A DNA stretch of 64,000 nucleotides from Buttiauxella ferragutiae (GCF_001654915.1 NZ_LXEQ01000038.1); one strand, 5' to 3'. Positions 35,744 through 45,355 are shown, numbered from the stretch's first letter. Notes: generated by a model from the sequence alone, not told the origin. Numbers and translations: made by a program.

Positions 35744-35820
35744 TGCTGGCCAACTCCCCGCTCCGAAAAGACAAAGTCCATGTAAAACATGGGGATGCCA
35801 GCAGTTTTAAGCATAAAAAA

Positions 35821-35843
35821 ACGCGCCGATTGGCGCGTTTTTG
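35821..35843. terminator. Bidirectional terminator between lipoprotein gene and gltA
   Basis: Stem ACGCGCC (35821-35827), loop GATT, GGCGCGT (35832-35838), flanked by an A run on the left (35815-35820) and a T run on the right (to 35842). It suits both the plus-strand lipoprotein gene and the minus-strand gltA. Confidence 0.93.
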
Positions 35844-35858
35844 TTTCCTGCATCGAAC

Positions 35859-37145
35859 TTATTTTTTCAAATCAGATTCGAAATCACGCTGCGCGTAGCC
35901 AGTATACAACTGACGTGGGCGGGCAATTTTAATGCCGTCATCATGCATTTCGTTCCAGTGAGCAATCCAGCCAACGGTACGCGCCATCGCGAAGATAACG
36001 GTAAACATGGACGATGGAATACCCATTGCTTTCAAGATAATGCCTGAGTAGAAGTCCACGTTCGGGTAGAGTTTCTTCTCGATGAAGTACGGGTCGTTAA
36101 GCGCGATATGCTCAAGCTCCATCGCCACTTCCAGCAGGCTGTTATCTTTCAGATTCAGCTCTTTGAGAACTTCATGGCAGGTCTCACGCATTACAGTGGC
36201 ACGCGGGTCGTAGTTTTTGTACACGCGGTGACCAAAGCCCATCAGGCGGAAAGAGTCATTTTTGTCTTTCGCGCGACGGATGAATTCTGGAATGTGCTCA
36301 ACGCTGCTGATTTCTTCGAGCATTTTCAGTGCAGCTTCGTTAGCACCACCGTGTGCTGGCCCCCACAGGGATGCGATACCGGCAGCAATACAGGCGAACG
36401 GGTTAGCGCCAGAAGAGCCTGCGGTACGGACGGTAGAAGTAGAGGCGTTTTGCTCGTGGTCGGCGTGCAGGATCAGAATACGGTCCATTGCGCGCTCAAG
36501 AATCGGGTTAACTTCGTATTTCTCGCACGGCGTGGAGAACATCATGTTCAGGAAGTTACCGGAGTAGGACAGGTCGTTACGTGGATAAACGAACGGCTGG
36601 CCAATAGAATATTTGTAACACATTGCTGCCATCGTTGGCATTTTGGACAGCAGACGGAACGCGGCTATCTCACGGTGGCGTGGGTTATTCACGTCCATGG
36701 AGTCATGGTAAAACGCAGCCAGCGCGCCGGTTACACCACACATTACCGCCATCGGATGGGAGTCACGACGGAAACCGTGGAACAAACGGGTGATTTGTTC
36801 GTGGATCATGGTGTGACGGGTAACGGTAGTTTTGAATTCTTCGTATTGTTCCTGAGTCGGTTTTTCGCCGTTCAGCAGGATATAGCAGACTTCCAGATAA
36901 TTGGAGTGGGTTGCCAACTGATCGATTGGGAAACCACGGTGCAACAAGATGCCTTCATCACCGTCGATAAAGGTGATTTTTGACTCACATGAAGCCGTAG
37001 AGGTGAAACCCGGGTCAAAAGTAAACACACCTTTAGAACCAAGACTACGAATATCAATTACATCCTGGCCGAGTGTGCCTTTTAGCACATTCAGTTCCAG
37101 AGCATCATCACCGTTGTAGGTGAGAGTTGCTTTCTTATCAGCCAT
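35859..37145 (-). CDS. gltA: Citrate synthase
   Basis: Condenses acetyl-CoA and oxaloacetate to citrate, the entry step of the TCA cycle. The 428-residue product is the hexameric type II enzyme: N-terminal MADKKATLTYNGDDALELNVLKG domain, catalytic His/Asp region ILHADHEQNASTSTVRT near 263, GPAHGGANEAALKML near 302, and GFGHRVYKNYDPRA near 344 with downstream Asp. E. coli-type enzymes of this class are inhibited by NADH. It is divergent from sdhC and ends close to a bidirectional terminator. Start ATG at 37143-37145. Confidence 0.98.
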   Translation of the reverse strand: MADKKATLTYNGDDALELNVLKGTLGQDVIDIRSLGSKGVFTFDPGFTSTASCESKITFIDGDEGILLHRGFPIDQLATHSNYLEVCYILLNGEKPTQEQYEEFKTTVTRHTMIHEQITRLFHGFRRDSHPMAVMCGVTGALAAFYHDSMDVNNPRHREIAAFRLLSKMPTMAAMCYKYSIGQPFVYPRNDLSYSGNFLNMMFSTPCEKYEVNPILERAMDRILILHADHEQNASTSTVRTAGSSGANPFACIAAGIASLWGPAHGGANEAALKMLEEISSVEHIPEFIRRAKDKNDSFRLMGFGHRVYKNYDPRATVMRETCHEVLKELNLKDNSLLEVAMELEHIALNDPYFIEKKLYPNVDFYSGIILKAMGIPSSMFTVIFAMARTVGWIAHWNEMHDDGIKIARPRQLYTGYAQRDFESDLKK

Positions 37146-37543
37146 TACGGTCTCCTTAGCGCCTCATTTTATCAGACTGCGGGATACCTGATTTGCGTTC
37201 AAACACATCGTGTTCGTTACCCGTTTTTTGTTCGCTCGTGGCTCTGTTTTGATTGTGTACTGCCAGGGTACAGAGCGATGGGCGCTTGCAGGTAACATAT
37301 GCCACGCAGGCGAAAAATCAGCAAATCAAGGTGTTAGCAGTCCATATCATTCAAACCTGTATACCACTAATAACCGTCCTAATTGACTGGGTCAAGACTG
37401 ACACACTGTTACATAACTTATTATCAGGTGAAAGGCTGACCCTATAACTTTTACGAATTATACGGCTTTTCTGGCTCCGTTTGTAACAATAATGTTTAAC
37501 TTTTGTCAAATCAGATGATTAAAATTTAAAATAATGTTGTTAT

Positions 37544-37559
37544 CGTGATCCTGCTCACT
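37544..37559 (+). promoter_or_regulatory. CRP binding site for sdhC
   Basis: CGTGA-N6-TCACT, matching TGTGA-N6-TCACA at eight of ten core bases. It is centred about 80 bp upstream of the predicted sdhC start, the position known for CRP activation of E. coli sdh. Confidence 0.7.
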
Positions 37560-37596
37560 GTTCCGACTAAAACCCTTCAAACTATATGTAGGTTAA

Positions 37597-37625
37597 TTGT
37601 AATGAATTTGTGAAGCGCCTATACT
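37597..37625 (+). promoter_or_regulatory. Sigma-70 promoter of the sdhCDAB-sucABCD operon
   Basis: TTGTAA (37597-37602), 17-bp spacer, TATACT (37620-37625). Transcription would begin near 37632, leaving a long leader. The sequence closely follows the E. coli sdhC promoter as I recall it. Confidence 0.8.
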
Positions 37626-37802
37626 GCCGCCAGGTCTCCGGAATACCCTGCCACCGGGAGCCACCCAGCGTTGTAGCCAGTTTTTTGGCATCTGGATGTA
37701 GCTGTTTTTGCATGACGCACAGTTATAGAAAGTTCACGCTGTCTGACCCCGCCTGCAGACCCGGAGGAAGGAAACAATAAGAACAGCATGTGGGCGCTAT
37801 TC

Positions 37803-38192
37803 ATGATAAAAAATGCGAAAAAAGAAAGACCTGTAAACCTCGATCTCACTACAATGAGGTTCCCCGTCACTGCAATCGCTTCCATCCTCCATCGTGTATC
37901 CGGCGTGATCACCTTTGTGGCTGTAGGCATCCTACTGTGGTTGTTAGGCCAGTCACTCTCGTCTCCAGAAGGCTTCCTTGTTGCGTCAGCAATAATGGGC
38001 AGCTTCTTTGTTAAATTCATTATGTGGGGCATCCTCACAGCACTGGCTTATCACGTTGTTGTGGGTATTCGCCACATCATGATGGACACCGGTTTGCTGG
38101 AAGAAACCCTGATAGCGGGCAAACGATCCGCGATGATTTCCTTTGTTATTACTGTCGTGCTTTCACTTCTCGCAGGAGTCCTCGTATGGTAA
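37803..38192 (+). CDS. sdhC: Succinate dehydrogenase cytochrome b556 subunit
   Basis: Membrane anchor of complex II, three helices. From ATG 37803 the protein is 129 residues, as in E. coli: heme b ligand His84 (LTALAYHVVVGIRH), quinone-site Ser27 and Arg31 (ASILHRVSG) are present. An in-frame ATG at 37788 would add MWALF, and the GGAGGAAGG upstream is about 20 bp from it, too far for a clean RBS; both starts are also seen in E. coli annotation. Its stop overlaps the sdhD start by 7 bp. First gene of the eight-gene TCA operon. Confidence 0.96.
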   Translation: MIKNAKKERPVNLDLTTMRFPVTAIASILHRVSGVITFVAVGILLWLLGQSLSSPEGFLVASAIMGSFFVKFIMWGILTALAYHVVVGIRHIMMDTGLLEETLIAGKRSAMISFVITVVLSLLAGVLVW

Positions 38193-38533
38193 GCAATGCC
38201 TCCGCATTGGGTCGCAATGGTGTGCATGACTATATTCTGGTTCGTGCATCCGCCATCGTAATCACCCTGTACATCATTTATATGATTGGGTTCTTCGCCA
38301 CCGCTGGCGATTTAACCTACGAGGTCTGGAGTGGCTTCTTCGGCTCCGCCTTCACCAAAGTGTTCACCCTGCTGACATTGTTCTCGATTTTGATCCATGC
38401 CTGGATTGGCATGTGGCAGGTGTTGACCGACTACGTTAAACCAGTGGCGATTCGCCTTGGGCTGCAACTGCTGATTGTTGTTGCACTGTTGGTTTACGTC
38501 ATTTATGGATTCGTTGTGGTGTGGGGTGTGTAA
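38186..38533 (+). CDS. sdhD: Succinate dehydrogenase membrane anchor subunit SdhD
   Basis: Second membrane anchor of complex II, 115 residues and three helices. Heme ligand His71 (FSILIHAWIG) and quinone-binding Tyr83 (QVLTDYVKP) are conserved at E. coli positions. The ATG at 38186 lies inside the sdhC end and the last base of its stop (TAATG) is the first base of sdhA, so sdhC, sdhD and sdhA are translationally coupled. A longer in-frame reading starting upstream has no family support. Confidence 0.97.
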   Translation: MVSNASALGRNGVHDYILVRASAIVITLYIIYMIGFFATAGDLTYEVWSGFFGSAFTKVFTLLTLFSILIHAWIGMWQVLTDYVKPVAIRLGLQLLIVVALLVYVIYGFVVVWGV

Positions 38534-40299
38534 TGAAGTTACCGGTCAGAGAGTTTGATGCAGTTGTTGTCGGTGCGGGTGGTGCAGGTATGCGCGCCGC
38601 ATTGCAAATCTCCCAGTCAGGCCAGACTTGCGCCTTACTGTCCAAAGTTTTCCCAACCCGTTCCCATACCGTGTCTGCGCAGGGTGGTATTACCGTAGCA
38701 CTCGGTAATACCCACGAAGACAACTGGGAATGGCATATGTATGACACGGTAAAAGGTTCCGATTACATCGGTGACCAGGACGCCATTGAATATATGTGCA
38801 AAACCGGCCCGGAAGCGATTCTGGAACTGGAGCACATGGGTCTGCCGTTCTCCCGTCTTGATGATGGCACTATTTACCAGCGTCCGTTTGGTGGCCAGTC
38901 GAAAAACTTCGGCGGCGAGCAAGCGGCACGTACAGCGGCTGCGGCTGACCGTACTGGTCACGCACTGTTGCACACGCTGTATCAACAAAACCTGAAAAAC
39001 AAAACCACGATCTTCTCCGAATGGTATGCGCTTGATCTGGTGAAAAACGCCGATGGCGCTGTGGTCGGTACTACCGCGCTGTGTATCGAAACCGGCGAAG
39101 TGGTGTACTTCAAAGCGAAAGCGACCATTCTGGCAACCGGTGGTGCGGGCCGTATTTATCAGTCCACCACTAACGCGCACATTAATACCGGTGACGGTGT
39201 TGGCATGGCGCTGCGTGCAGGCGTGCCAGTACAAGATATGGAAATGTGGCAGTTCCACCCAACCGGCATTGCTGGCGCAGGTGTACTGGTCACAGAAGGT
39301 TGCCGTGGTGAAGGCGGTTATCTGCTGAACAAACACGGCGAGCGTTTCATGGAGCGTTATGCGCCAAACGCCAAAGACCTGGCGGGCCGTGACGTTGTTG
39401 CGCGTTCCATCATGATTGAAATCCGTGAAGGTCGCGGTTGCGATGGCCCATGGGGTCCACACGCTAAACTGAAACTCGACCACCTGGGTAAAGAAGTTCT
39501 GGAATCTCGTCTGCCGGGTATCCTTGAGCTTTCGCGTACCTTTGCACACGTTGACCCGGTTAAAGAACCGATTCCGGTTATCCCAACTTGCCACTACATG
39601 ATGGGCGGCGTTCCGACCAAAGTGACTGGTCAGGCACTGACGGTGAACGAGCAGGGCGAAGACGTCGTCATTCCGGGCCTGTTTGCAGTAGGTGAAATTG
39701 CCTGCGTATCGGTTCACGGTGCTAACCGTCTGGGCGGTAACTCGCTGCTGGATCTGGTGGTGTTTGGTCGTGCAGCTGGTCTGCATCTGCTGGAGTGTAT
39801 CGCTGAGCAAGGCGAACTGCGTGATGCCAGCGAAGACGAAATTAATGTCGCTCTGGAACGCCTGAACCGCTGGAACAACAACCGTGACGGTGAAGATCCC
39901 GTGCAAATCCGCAAAGCGCTTCAGGAATGTATGCAGCATAACTTCTCGGTATTCCGTGAAGGTGATGCGATGGCGAAAGGCCTTGAGCAGCTGAAACTCA
40001 TCCGCGAACGCCTGAAAAATGCCCGTCTGGATGACACTTCAAGCGAGTTCAACACCCAGCGTGTTGAGTGCCTGGAGCTGGATAACCTGATGGAAACCGC
40101 TTTTGCTACCGCTGTTTCCGCTAACTTCCGCACCGAAAGCCGTGGCGCGCATAGCCGCTTCGACTATCCGGAACGTGACGATGCAAACTGGCTGTGTCAT
40201 AGCCTGTATCTGCCTGAGTCGGAAAGCATGACTCGCCGTGAGGTGAACATGCAGCCGAAACTGCGTCCGGCATTCCCGCCGAAAGTGCGTACTTATTAA
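38533..40299 (+). CDS. sdhA: Succinate dehydrogenase flavoprotein subunit
   Basis: Catalytic subunit oxidising succinate to fumarate. The 588-residue product equals E. coli SdhA. N-terminal FAD dinucleotide fold VVVGAGGAGMRAAL near 11-25; covalent-FAD His45 in PTRSHTVSAQGG; active-site QFHPTGIAGAGVLVTEGCRGEGG near 240-262; catalytic Arg in LAGRDVVARSIMIEI near 286; and CHYMMGGVPT near 355 with HGANRLGGNSLLDLVVFGRAAG near 395. Start ATG overlaps the sdhD stop; an upstream in-frame GTG is rejected for lack of family support. Confidence 0.98.
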   Translation: MKLPVREFDAVVVGAGGAGMRAALQISQSGQTCALLSKVFPTRSHTVSAQGGITVALGNTHEDNWEWHMYDTVKGSDYIGDQDAIEYMCKTGPEAILELEHMGLPFSRLDDGTIYQRPFGGQSKNFGGEQAARTAAAADRTGHALLHTLYQQNLKNKTTIFSEWYALDLVKNADGAVVGTTALCIETGEVVYFKAKATILATGGAGRIYQSTTNAHINTGDGVGMALRAGVPVQDMEMWQFHPTGIAGAGVLVTEGCRGEGGYLLNKHGERFMERYAPNAKDLAGRDVVARSIMIEIREGRGCDGPWGPHAKLKLDHLGKEVLESRLPGILELSRTFAHVDPVKEPIPVIPTCHYMMGGVPTKVTGQALTVNEQGEDVVIPGLFAVGEIACVSVHGANRLGGNSLLDLVVFGRAAGLHLLECIAEQGELRDASEDEINVALERLNRWNNNRDGEDPVQIRKALQECMQHNFSVFREGDAMAKGLEQLKLIRERLKNARLDDTSSEFNTQRVECLELDNLMETAFATAVSANFRTESRGAHSRFDYPERDDANWLCHSLYLPESESMTRREVNMQPKLRPAFPPKVRTY

Positions 40300-40314
40300 T
40301 AGCGGAGCAAAGTG

Positions 40315-41031
40315 ATGAAACTCGAATTCTCTATTTATCGCTACAACCCGGATGTTGACGATGCTCCGCGTATGCAGGAGTACACCCTGGAAGGGGAAGA
40401 AGGGCGCGACATGATGTTGCTTGACGCGCTGATGCAACTGAAAGAAAAAGATCCGACGCTGTCTTTCCGTCGCTCGTGCCGTGAAGGGGTTTGTGGCTCC
40501 GATGGTGTGAACATGAATGGCAAAAATGGTCTGGCCTGTATCACCCCAATCTCCGCATTAGGTAATGGAAAGCAAAAGATTGTGATCCGGCCACTACCTG
40601 GATTGCCAGTTGTGAGAGATCTGGTGGTGGACATGGGACAATTCTATGCTCAATATGAGAAGATTAAGCCTTACCTGTTGAATAATGGACAAAATCCACC
40701 TGCTCGTGAGCATTTACAGTCACCTGAGCAGCGTGAAAAACTGGATGGCCTGTACGAGTGTATTCTTTGCGCATGTTGCTCGACTTCCTGTCCGTCCTTC
40801 TGGTGGAACCCAGATAAGTTCATCGGGCCTGCAGGTTTACTGGCGGCATATCGTTTCCTGATCGATAGCCGTGATACTGAAACCGCCAGTCGTCTTGACG
40901 GTATCAGTGATGCTTTCAGCGTATTCCGCTGTCATGGCATCATGAACTGCGTCAGTGTTTGTCCTAAGGGGCTGAACCCGACGAAAGCCATCGGCCACAT
41001 TAAGTCGATGTTGCTGCAAAGAAGCGCATGA
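40315..41031 (+). CDS. sdhB: Succinate dehydrogenase iron-sulfur subunit
   Basis: Electron-transfer subunit of 238 residues with three Fe-S clusters. 2Fe-2S ligands in RRSCREGVCGSDG near 52-64 and a further Cys in NGLACIT near 75; 4Fe-4S in CILCACCSTSCPSFWW near 149-164; 3Fe-4S in FRCHGIMNCVSVCPKGLNP near 205-223. Starts 15 bp after sdhA with AGCGGAGCAAAG as RBS. The preceding in-frame GTG (40312) is less likely. Followed by a dispersed palindromic repeat before sucA. Confidence 0.98.
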   Translation: MKLEFSIYRYNPDVDDAPRMQEYTLEGEEGRDMMLLDALMQLKEKDPTLSFRRSCREGVCGSDGVNMNGKNGLACITPISALGNGKQKIVIRPLPGLPVVRDLVVDMGQFYAQYEKIKPYLLNNGQNPPAREHLQSPEQREKLDGLYECILCACCSTSCPSFWWNPDKFIGPAGLLAAYRFLIDSRDTETASRLDGISDAFSVFRCHGIMNCVSVCPKGLNPTKAIGHIKSMLLQRSA

Positions 41032-41035
41032 TAGT

Positions 41036-41122
41036 CCCCTCTCCTGGGGGAGAGGGTTAGGGTGAAGGCAATCGATGCTGAACACAGCCTTCACCCCGAC
41101 CCTCTCCCTGAGGGAGAGGGAG
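41036..41122. repeat. Dispersed GAGAGGG-type repeat, two inverted units, between sdhB and sucA
   Basis: Unit one CCCCTCTCCTGGGGGAGAGG plus GTTAGGGTGAAGG (41036-41068); unit two TTCACCCCGACCCTCTCCCT followed by GAGGGAGAGGG (to 41122). The units face each other, with GGGTGAAGGC pairing with GCCTTCACCC. Same family as 7412-7486 and 24164-24199. It lies in the 275-bp gap that also contains the internal suc promoter region in E. coli. Confidence 0.8.
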
Positions 41123-41306
41123 TAATAAAAATGCAGGAAATCTTTAAAAACTGCCCTGTTGCGACAGTTTTTAAAGGTTCCTTCGCGAGCTGCCTGACAA
41201 GTTAATGGCTCGTTGTTGTGAACCCCGGTAATGCGTACAACTTCTGTATTCTGTACGTAATAGTTATTCACGGCGAAATAAGCATATAAATGCTTAAGGG
41301 ATCACG

Positions 41307-44114
41307 ATGCAGAACGGCGAAATGAAAGCCTGGCTGGATTCCTCTTACCTGGCAGGTGCAAACCAGTCCTGGATAGAGCAGCTCTATGAAGACTTCTTAA
41401 CCGATCCTGACTCTGTTGATGCGCACTGGCGCTCAATGTTCCAGCAATTACCTGGAACCGGGGCCAGACCGGATCAATTCCATTCCAAAACACGTGATTA
41501 TTTCCGTCGTCTGGCGAAGGATGCCTCACGTTATTCCACCGCAATTACCGACCCTGACACTGACGTTAAGCAAGTCAAAGTCTTGCAGCTGATCAACGCC
41601 TGGCGTTTCCGTGGGCATCAAGCTGCAAATCTTGACCCGCTTGGCCTGTGGAAGCAGGACGCGGTTCCCGATCTGGACCCAGCCTTCCATAATCTGACTG
41701 ATGCTGATCTTCAGGAAACCTTCAACGTGGGTTCTTTTGCCAGCGGCAAAGAAACCATGAAGCTGGCTGACCTGATTGATGCGCTCGAACAGACTTACGG
41801 CGGTTCAATCGGTGCGGAATATATGCACATCACCAGCACCGAAGAGAAACGCTGGATTCAGCAGCGTATTGAATCGGTTGTCGGTCACTCAACATTTACT
41901 GTTGAAGAGAAAAAACGCTTCCTGAGCGAACTGACCGCAGCAGAAGGCCTTGAGCGTTACCTGGGCGCGAAATTCCCAGGAGCTAAACGCTTCTCGCTGG
42001 AAGGCGGTGACGCACTGGTGCCAATGCTCAAAGAGATGATCCGCCATGCGGGTAAGAGCGGCACACGTGAAGTGGTTCTGGGCATGGCACACCGTGGCCG
42101 CCTGAACGTGCTGATCAACGTGCTGGGTAAAAAACCACAGGAACTGTTCGACGAGTTCGCGGGTAAACATAAAGAGCACCTCGGCACCGGTGATGTGAAG
42201 TACCACATGGGCTTCTCATCCGACGTTGAAACCGAAGGTGGCCTGGTTCACCTGGCGCTGGCGTTTAACCCATCGCACCTTGAAATCGTCAGCCCTGTGG
42301 TTATCGGTTCGGTGCGTGCGCGTCTGGATCGTCTGGAAAAACCAGGTATTAATCAGGTTCTGCCAATCACCATTCACGGTGACGCAGCGGTAGCCGGGCA
42401 GGGCGTAGTTCAGGAAACCCTGAACATGTCCAAAGCGCGTGGTTACGAAGTGGGCGGTACTGTTCGCATCGTTATCAACAACCAGATTGGTTTCACCACC
42501 TCCAACCCGCTGGATGCGCGTTCTACACCGTACTGTACTGATATCGGTAAGATGGTGATGGCACCGATTTTCCACGTGAATGCTGATGACCCTGAAGCGG
42601 TGGCGTTTGTCACCCGTCTGGCACTGGATTTCCGTAACACCTTTAAGCGCGACGTGTTTATCGACCTGGTTTGCTACCGTCGCCATGGTCATAACGAAGC
42701 TGATGAGCCAAGTGCCACTCAGCCAGTGATGTACCAGAAAATTAAGAAACACCCGACGCCACGTAAGATTTACGCTGACCGTCTTGAGCAGCAAAAGCTG
42801 GCCACGTTAGAAGATGCTACCGAAATGGTGAATCTGTACCGTGACGCGCTGGATGCTGGTGAATGTGTGGTGAAAGAATATCGCCCAATGAACATGCATT
42901 CCTTTACCTGGTCGCCATACCTCAACCACGAGTGGGATGAGAGCTATCCGAACAAGGTAGAAATGAAGCGTTTACAGGAGCTGGCTAAGCGTATTAGCAG
43001 CGCGCCTGAAACCGTGGAAATGCAGTCACGTGTGGCGAAAATCTACAGCGACCGCATGGAAATGGCTAACGGCGCCAAGAAATTCGATTGGGGCGCGGCT
43101 GAAAACCTGGCGTATGCAACCCTGGTTGATGAAGGTGTTTCTGTGCGTCTGTCTGGCGAAGACGTTGGCCGTGGAACCTTCTTCCACCGTCACGCTGTGA
43201 TTCACAACCAGACTAACGGTTCGACTTACACCCCACTGCAACACGTTCACAACAGCCAGGGCCAGTTCAAAGTTTGGGACTCCGTCCTGTCTGAAGAAGC
43301 GGTACTGGCGTTTGAATACGGTTATGCCACGGCGGAACCACGTACGCTGACTATCTGGGAAGCTCAGTTTGGCGACTTCGCTAACGGTGCTCAGGTTGTT
43401 ATCGACCAGTTCATCAGTTCCGGCGAGCAGAAATGGGGCCGTATGTGTGGCCTGGTGATGTTGCTGCCGCACGGTTACGAAGGCCAGGGCCCGGAACACT
43501 CATCCGCACGTCTTGAGCGTTATCTCCAACTGTGTGCAGAGCAAAACATGCAGGTTTGCGTGCCTTCTACTCCAGCGCAGGTTTACCACATGCTGCGTCG
43601 TCAGGCGCTGCGCGGGATGCGTCGTCCTCTGGTCGTCATGTCACCGAAATCTTTACTGCGCCACCCACTGGCCGTTTCCACTATGGATGAACTGGCTAAC
43701 GGCAGCTTCCTGCCAGCGATTGGCGAAGTTGACGAGCTGGACCCGGCAGGCGTGAAACGCGTGGTAATGTGTTCTGGTAAGGTTTATTACGATTTGCTGG
43801 AACAGCGTCGTAAGAATGATCAAAAAGATGTCGCAATTGTGCGCATCGAACAGTTGTATCCGTTCCCGCACCAGGCGGTGCAGGAAGCATTGAAACCATT
43901 TGCTCACGTACATGATTTTGTCTGGTGCCAGGAAGAGCCGCTTAACCAGGGCGCATGGTACTGCAGCCAGCATCACTTCCGTGAAGTCGTTCCATTTGGA
44001 TCAGCCCTGCGTTATGCAGGTCGCCCAGCCTCCGCATCACCTGCGGTAGGGTACTTGTCCGTTCACCAGAAACAGCAGCAAGATCTGGTTAATGACGCGC
44101 TGAACGTCGATTAA
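41307..44114 (+). CDS. sucA: 2-oxoglutarate dehydrogenase E1 component
   Basis: Thiamine-diphosphate decarboxylase of the 2-oxoglutarate dehydrogenase complex. The 935-residue product is two longer than E. coli. N-terminal SucB-interacting tail (SYLAGANQSWIEQLYEDFL), then the TPP-binding region with GMAHRGRLNVLINVLGKKPQ near 257, NPSHLEIVSPVVIGSVRAR near 333, HGDAAVAGQGVVQE near 368 and NNQIGFTTSNP near 405; the Pyr domain includes SGEDVGRGTFFHRHAV near 620 and LPHGYEGQGPEHSSARLER near 720. The ATG at 41307 follows AAGGGATCACG. Second transcription unit or continuation of the sdh operon. Confidence 0.98.
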   Translation: MQNGEMKAWLDSSYLAGANQSWIEQLYEDFLTDPDSVDAHWRSMFQQLPGTGARPDQFHSKTRDYFRRLAKDASRYSTAITDPDTDVKQVKVLQLINAWRFRGHQAANLDPLGLWKQDAVPDLDPAFHNLTDADLQETFNVGSFASGKETMKLADLIDALEQTYGGSIGAEYMHITSTEEKRWIQQRIESVVGHSTFTVEEKKRFLSELTAAEGLERYLGAKFPGAKRFSLEGGDALVPMLKEMIRHAGKSGTREVVLGMAHRGRLNVLINVLGKKPQELFDEFAGKHKEHLGTGDVKYHMGFSSDVETEGGLVHLALAFNPSHLEIVSPVVIGSVRARLDRLEKPGINQVLPITIHGDAAVAGQGVVQETLNMSKARGYEVGGTVRIVINNQIGFTTSNPLDARSTPYCTDIGKMVMAPIFHVNADDPEAVAFVTRLALDFRNTFKRDVFIDLVCYRRHGHNEADEPSATQPVMYQKIKKHPTPRKIYADRLEQQKLATLEDATEMVNLYRDALDAGECVVKEYRPMNMHSFTWSPYLNHEWDESYPNKVEMKRLQELAKRISSAPETVEMQSRVAKIYSDRMEMANGAKKFDWGAAENLAYATLVDEGVSVRLSGEDVGRGTFFHRHAVIHNQTNGSTYTPLQHVHNSQGQFKVWDSVLSEEAVLAFEYGYATAEPRTLTIWEAQFGDFANGAQVVIDQFISSGEQKWGRMCGLVMLLPHGYEGQGPEHSSARLERYLQLCAEQNMQVCVPSTPAQVYHMLRRQALRGMRRPLVVMSPKSLLRHPLAVSTMDELANGSFLPAIGEVDELDPAGVKRVVMCSGKVYYDLLEQRRKNDQKDVAIVRIEQLYPFPHQAVQEALKPFAHVHDFVWCQEEPLNQGAWYCSQHHFREVVPFGSALRYAGRPASASPAVGYLSVHQKQQQDLVNDALNVD

Positions 44115-44128
44115 TTAAAGGATAAAAA

Positions 44129-45355
44129 ATGAGTAGCGTAGATATTCTAGTTCCTGACCTGCCTGAGTCCGTTGCCGATGCGACAGTTGCAACCTGGCAT
44201 AAAAAACCGGGTGACACCGTTACCCGTGACGAAGTGCTGGTAGAAATCGAAACTGACAAAGTGGTACTGGAAGTACCGGCGTCTGCAGATGGTGTTCTGG
44301 ATGCTGTACTGGAAGATGAAGGGACAACCGTAACCTCTCGTCAAATCCTTGGCCGCCTGCGTGAAGGCAACAGCTCTGGTAAAGAGACTTCTGCGAAAGC
44401 TGAAACCAAAGAGTCTACTCCGGCACAGCGCCAGCAGGCTTCTTTGGAAGAGCAGAGCAATGACGCACTCAGCCCGGCGATTCGCCGCCTGATTGCCGAG
44501 CATTCCCTGGACGCTAATGCCATTAAAGGTAGCGGTGTCGGTGGTCGTATCACCCGTGAAGATGTTGATAAACATCTGACTCAGGCGAAATCAGCTCAAC
44601 CTGCTCAAGCTAAAGCGGCGGCAGAAACTAAAGCACCGGTTGCTCCACTGGCTGGCCGCAGCGAAAAACGCGTGCCGATGACTCGCCTGCGTAAGCGTGT
44701 TGCTGAGCGTCTGCTGGAAGCGAAAAACTCCACCGCCATGCTCACCACGTTTAACGAAGTGAACATGAAGCCAATCATGGAACTGCGTAAGCAGTACGGT
44801 GAATCTTTCGAAAAACGCCACGGTGTACGTCTGGGCTTCATGTCCTTCTACATCAAAGCGGTGGTTGAAGCACTGAAACGCTACCCAGAAGTTAACGCTT
44901 CTATCGATGGCGAAGACGTGGTTTACCACAACTATTTCGACGTGAGCATCGCGGTTTCCACACCGCGTGGTCTGGTAACGCCAGTACTGCGTGATGTTGA
45001 TACCCTGGGTATGGCTGACATCGAAAAACGTATTAAAGAACTGGCTGTTAAAGGCCGTGACGGCAAGCTGACCGTGGAAGATTTGACCGGCGGTAACTTC
45101 ACCATCACCAACGGTGGTGTGTTTGGTTCACTGATGTCTACGCCGATCATCAACCCGCCGCAGAGCGCGATCCTCGGCATGCACGCTATTAAAGACCGAC
45201 CAATGGCGGTCGACGGTAAAGTTGAGATCCTGCCAATGATGTATCTGGCACTGTCTTACGATCACCGTCTGATCGATGGCCGCGAGTCTGTGGGCTACCT
45301 GGTGGCAATTAAAGAGCTGCTGGAAGACCCAACTCGTCTGCTGCTGGACGTTTAG
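44129..45355 (+). CDS. sucB: Dihydrolipoyl succinyltransferase (E2 of 2-oxoglutarate dehydrogenase)
   Basis: Core 24-mer acyltransferase. The 408-residue product has one lipoyl domain (1-80) with lipoyl-Lys44 in EIETDKVVLEV, an Ala/Lys-rich linker, a peripheral-subunit-binding domain near 113-150 (LSPAIRRLIAEHSLDANAIKGSG...), a second flexible linker and the catalytic domain (about 180-408) with the catalytic His in SYDHRLIDGRESV near 378. Fourteen bp after sucA with an AAAGGAT RBS. A REP-like pair follows. Confidence 0.98.
   Translation: MSSVDILVPDLPESVADATVATWHKKPGDTVTRDEVLVEIETDKVVLEVPASADGVLDAVLEDEGTTVTSRQILGRLREGNSSGKETSAKAETKESTPAQRQQASLEEQSNDALSPAIRRLIAEHSLDANAIKGSGVGGRITREDVDKHLTQAKSAQPAQAKAAAETKAPVAPLAGRSEKRVPMTRLRKRVAERLLEAKNSTAMLTTFNEVNMKPIMELRKQYGESFEKRHGVRLGFMSFYIKAVVEALKRYPEVNASIDGEDVVYHNYFDVSIAVSTPRGLVTPVLRDVDTLGMADIEKRIKELAVKGRDGKLTVEDLTGGNFTITNGGVFGSLMSTPIINPPQSAILGMHAIKDRPMAVDGKVEILPMMYLALSYDHRLIDGRESVGYLVAIKELLEDPTRLLLDV

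Larger units (their letters stand above)
37146..37802. promoter_or_regulatory. Divergent gltA / sdhC control region
   Basis: About 650 bp without a gene, carrying gltA promoters to the left and the sdhCDAB-sucABCD promoter to the right. CRP and sigma-70 elements for sdhC are listed separately. TTAACTTTTGTCAAATCAG and other ArcA-like AT-rich stretches occur near 37495-37535. The sdhC 5' UTR from about 37632 to 37802 is long; in E. coli it is the target of small RNAs such as RyhB, Spot 42 and RybB. ArcA repression is known for both genes in E. coli. Confidence 0.7.

Noticed and set aside
28000..35800. Central cassette as a genomic island
   Set aside because: Composition and gene content are ordinary chromosomal genes with enteric relatives; no mobility gene, direct repeat or tRNA borders it.
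38635..39939. 434-codon open frame on the minus strand
   Set aside because: Antisense to sdhA, no recognisable domain, no upstream signals.
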